This document shows, piece by piece, positions 5,654 through 5,654 of a DNA stretch of 5,654 nt. Position numbers and translations under genes: made by a program. Origin of the DNA: Planctomycetota bacterium (GTDB taxonomy: Bacteria; Planctomycetota; Phycisphaerae; WQYP01); the NCBI GenBank assembly GCA_021805585.1, contig JAJZEY010000120.1:1-5654 (forward strand). Reading direction: 5' to 3'. Numbering within the stretch: the stretch's first letter is position 1; every line of letters begins with the position of its first letter. The notes below the pieces were generated by a model. The model saw only the letters and a list, made by a program, of their open reading frames with translations, did not search any database and was not told where the DNA came from.

Positions 5654-5654
5654 T

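Noticed and set aside
1..5654. Search for mobile elements, CRISPR, tRNA or defence genes
   Set aside because: Nothing of the kind was seen. The window is a conserved core operon, and no new multi-gene system is supported by the sequence.

Overview
The window is a piece of a division and cell wall (dcw) cluster, read entirely on the minus strand. From right to left it holds the last codons of what is probably rsmH (mraW), a small membrane protein in the ftsL position, ftsI (a class B penicillin-binding protein), murE and murF. murF runs off the left edge only a few residues before its expected end. I see no mobile element, CRISPR array, tRNA or rRNA gene, and no credible plus-strand gene. The many open plus-strand frames are antisense shadows of the GC-rich mur and fts genes.

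Layout: the rsmH 3' end (5585-5653) is followed by a 204-base gap. That gap contains an 18-base perfect palindrome and an extended -10 promoter motif (TGGTATAAT), so the downstream genes can probably be transcribed separately from rsmH. The ftsL-like gene (5072-5380) is followed by about 70 bases with a strong stem-loop, then ftsI (3010-5001), a 42-base AT-rich gap, murE (1387-2967) and murF (1-1390, overlapping murE by ATGA). The close spacing and common orientation suggest one operon.

Functionally, MurE adds the third stem-peptide residue and MurF adds D-Ala-D-Ala, giving the UDP-MurNAc-pentapeptide precursor. FtsI cross-links septal peptidoglycan from the lipid-linked form of that precursor, and an FtsL-type protein would help recruit or activate FtsI. 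The DNPR motif in MurE indicates meso-diaminopimelate, so the organism has Gram-negative-type peptidoglycan. It is a moderately GC-rich bacterium. The divergent FtsI and FtsL and the general style of the Mur ligases would fit Planctomycetota (possibly Phycisphaerae) or another deep lineage, but this is a weak inference.

I do not see a new multi-gene system. The points that deserve a second look are within known genes or between them: a Glu where MurF normally has its carbamylated Lys, an eroded N-terminal signature and a basic insertion in FtsI, tandem inverted repeats in the 3' end of murF, the palindrome plus promoter before ftsL, and a stem-loop before ftsI.
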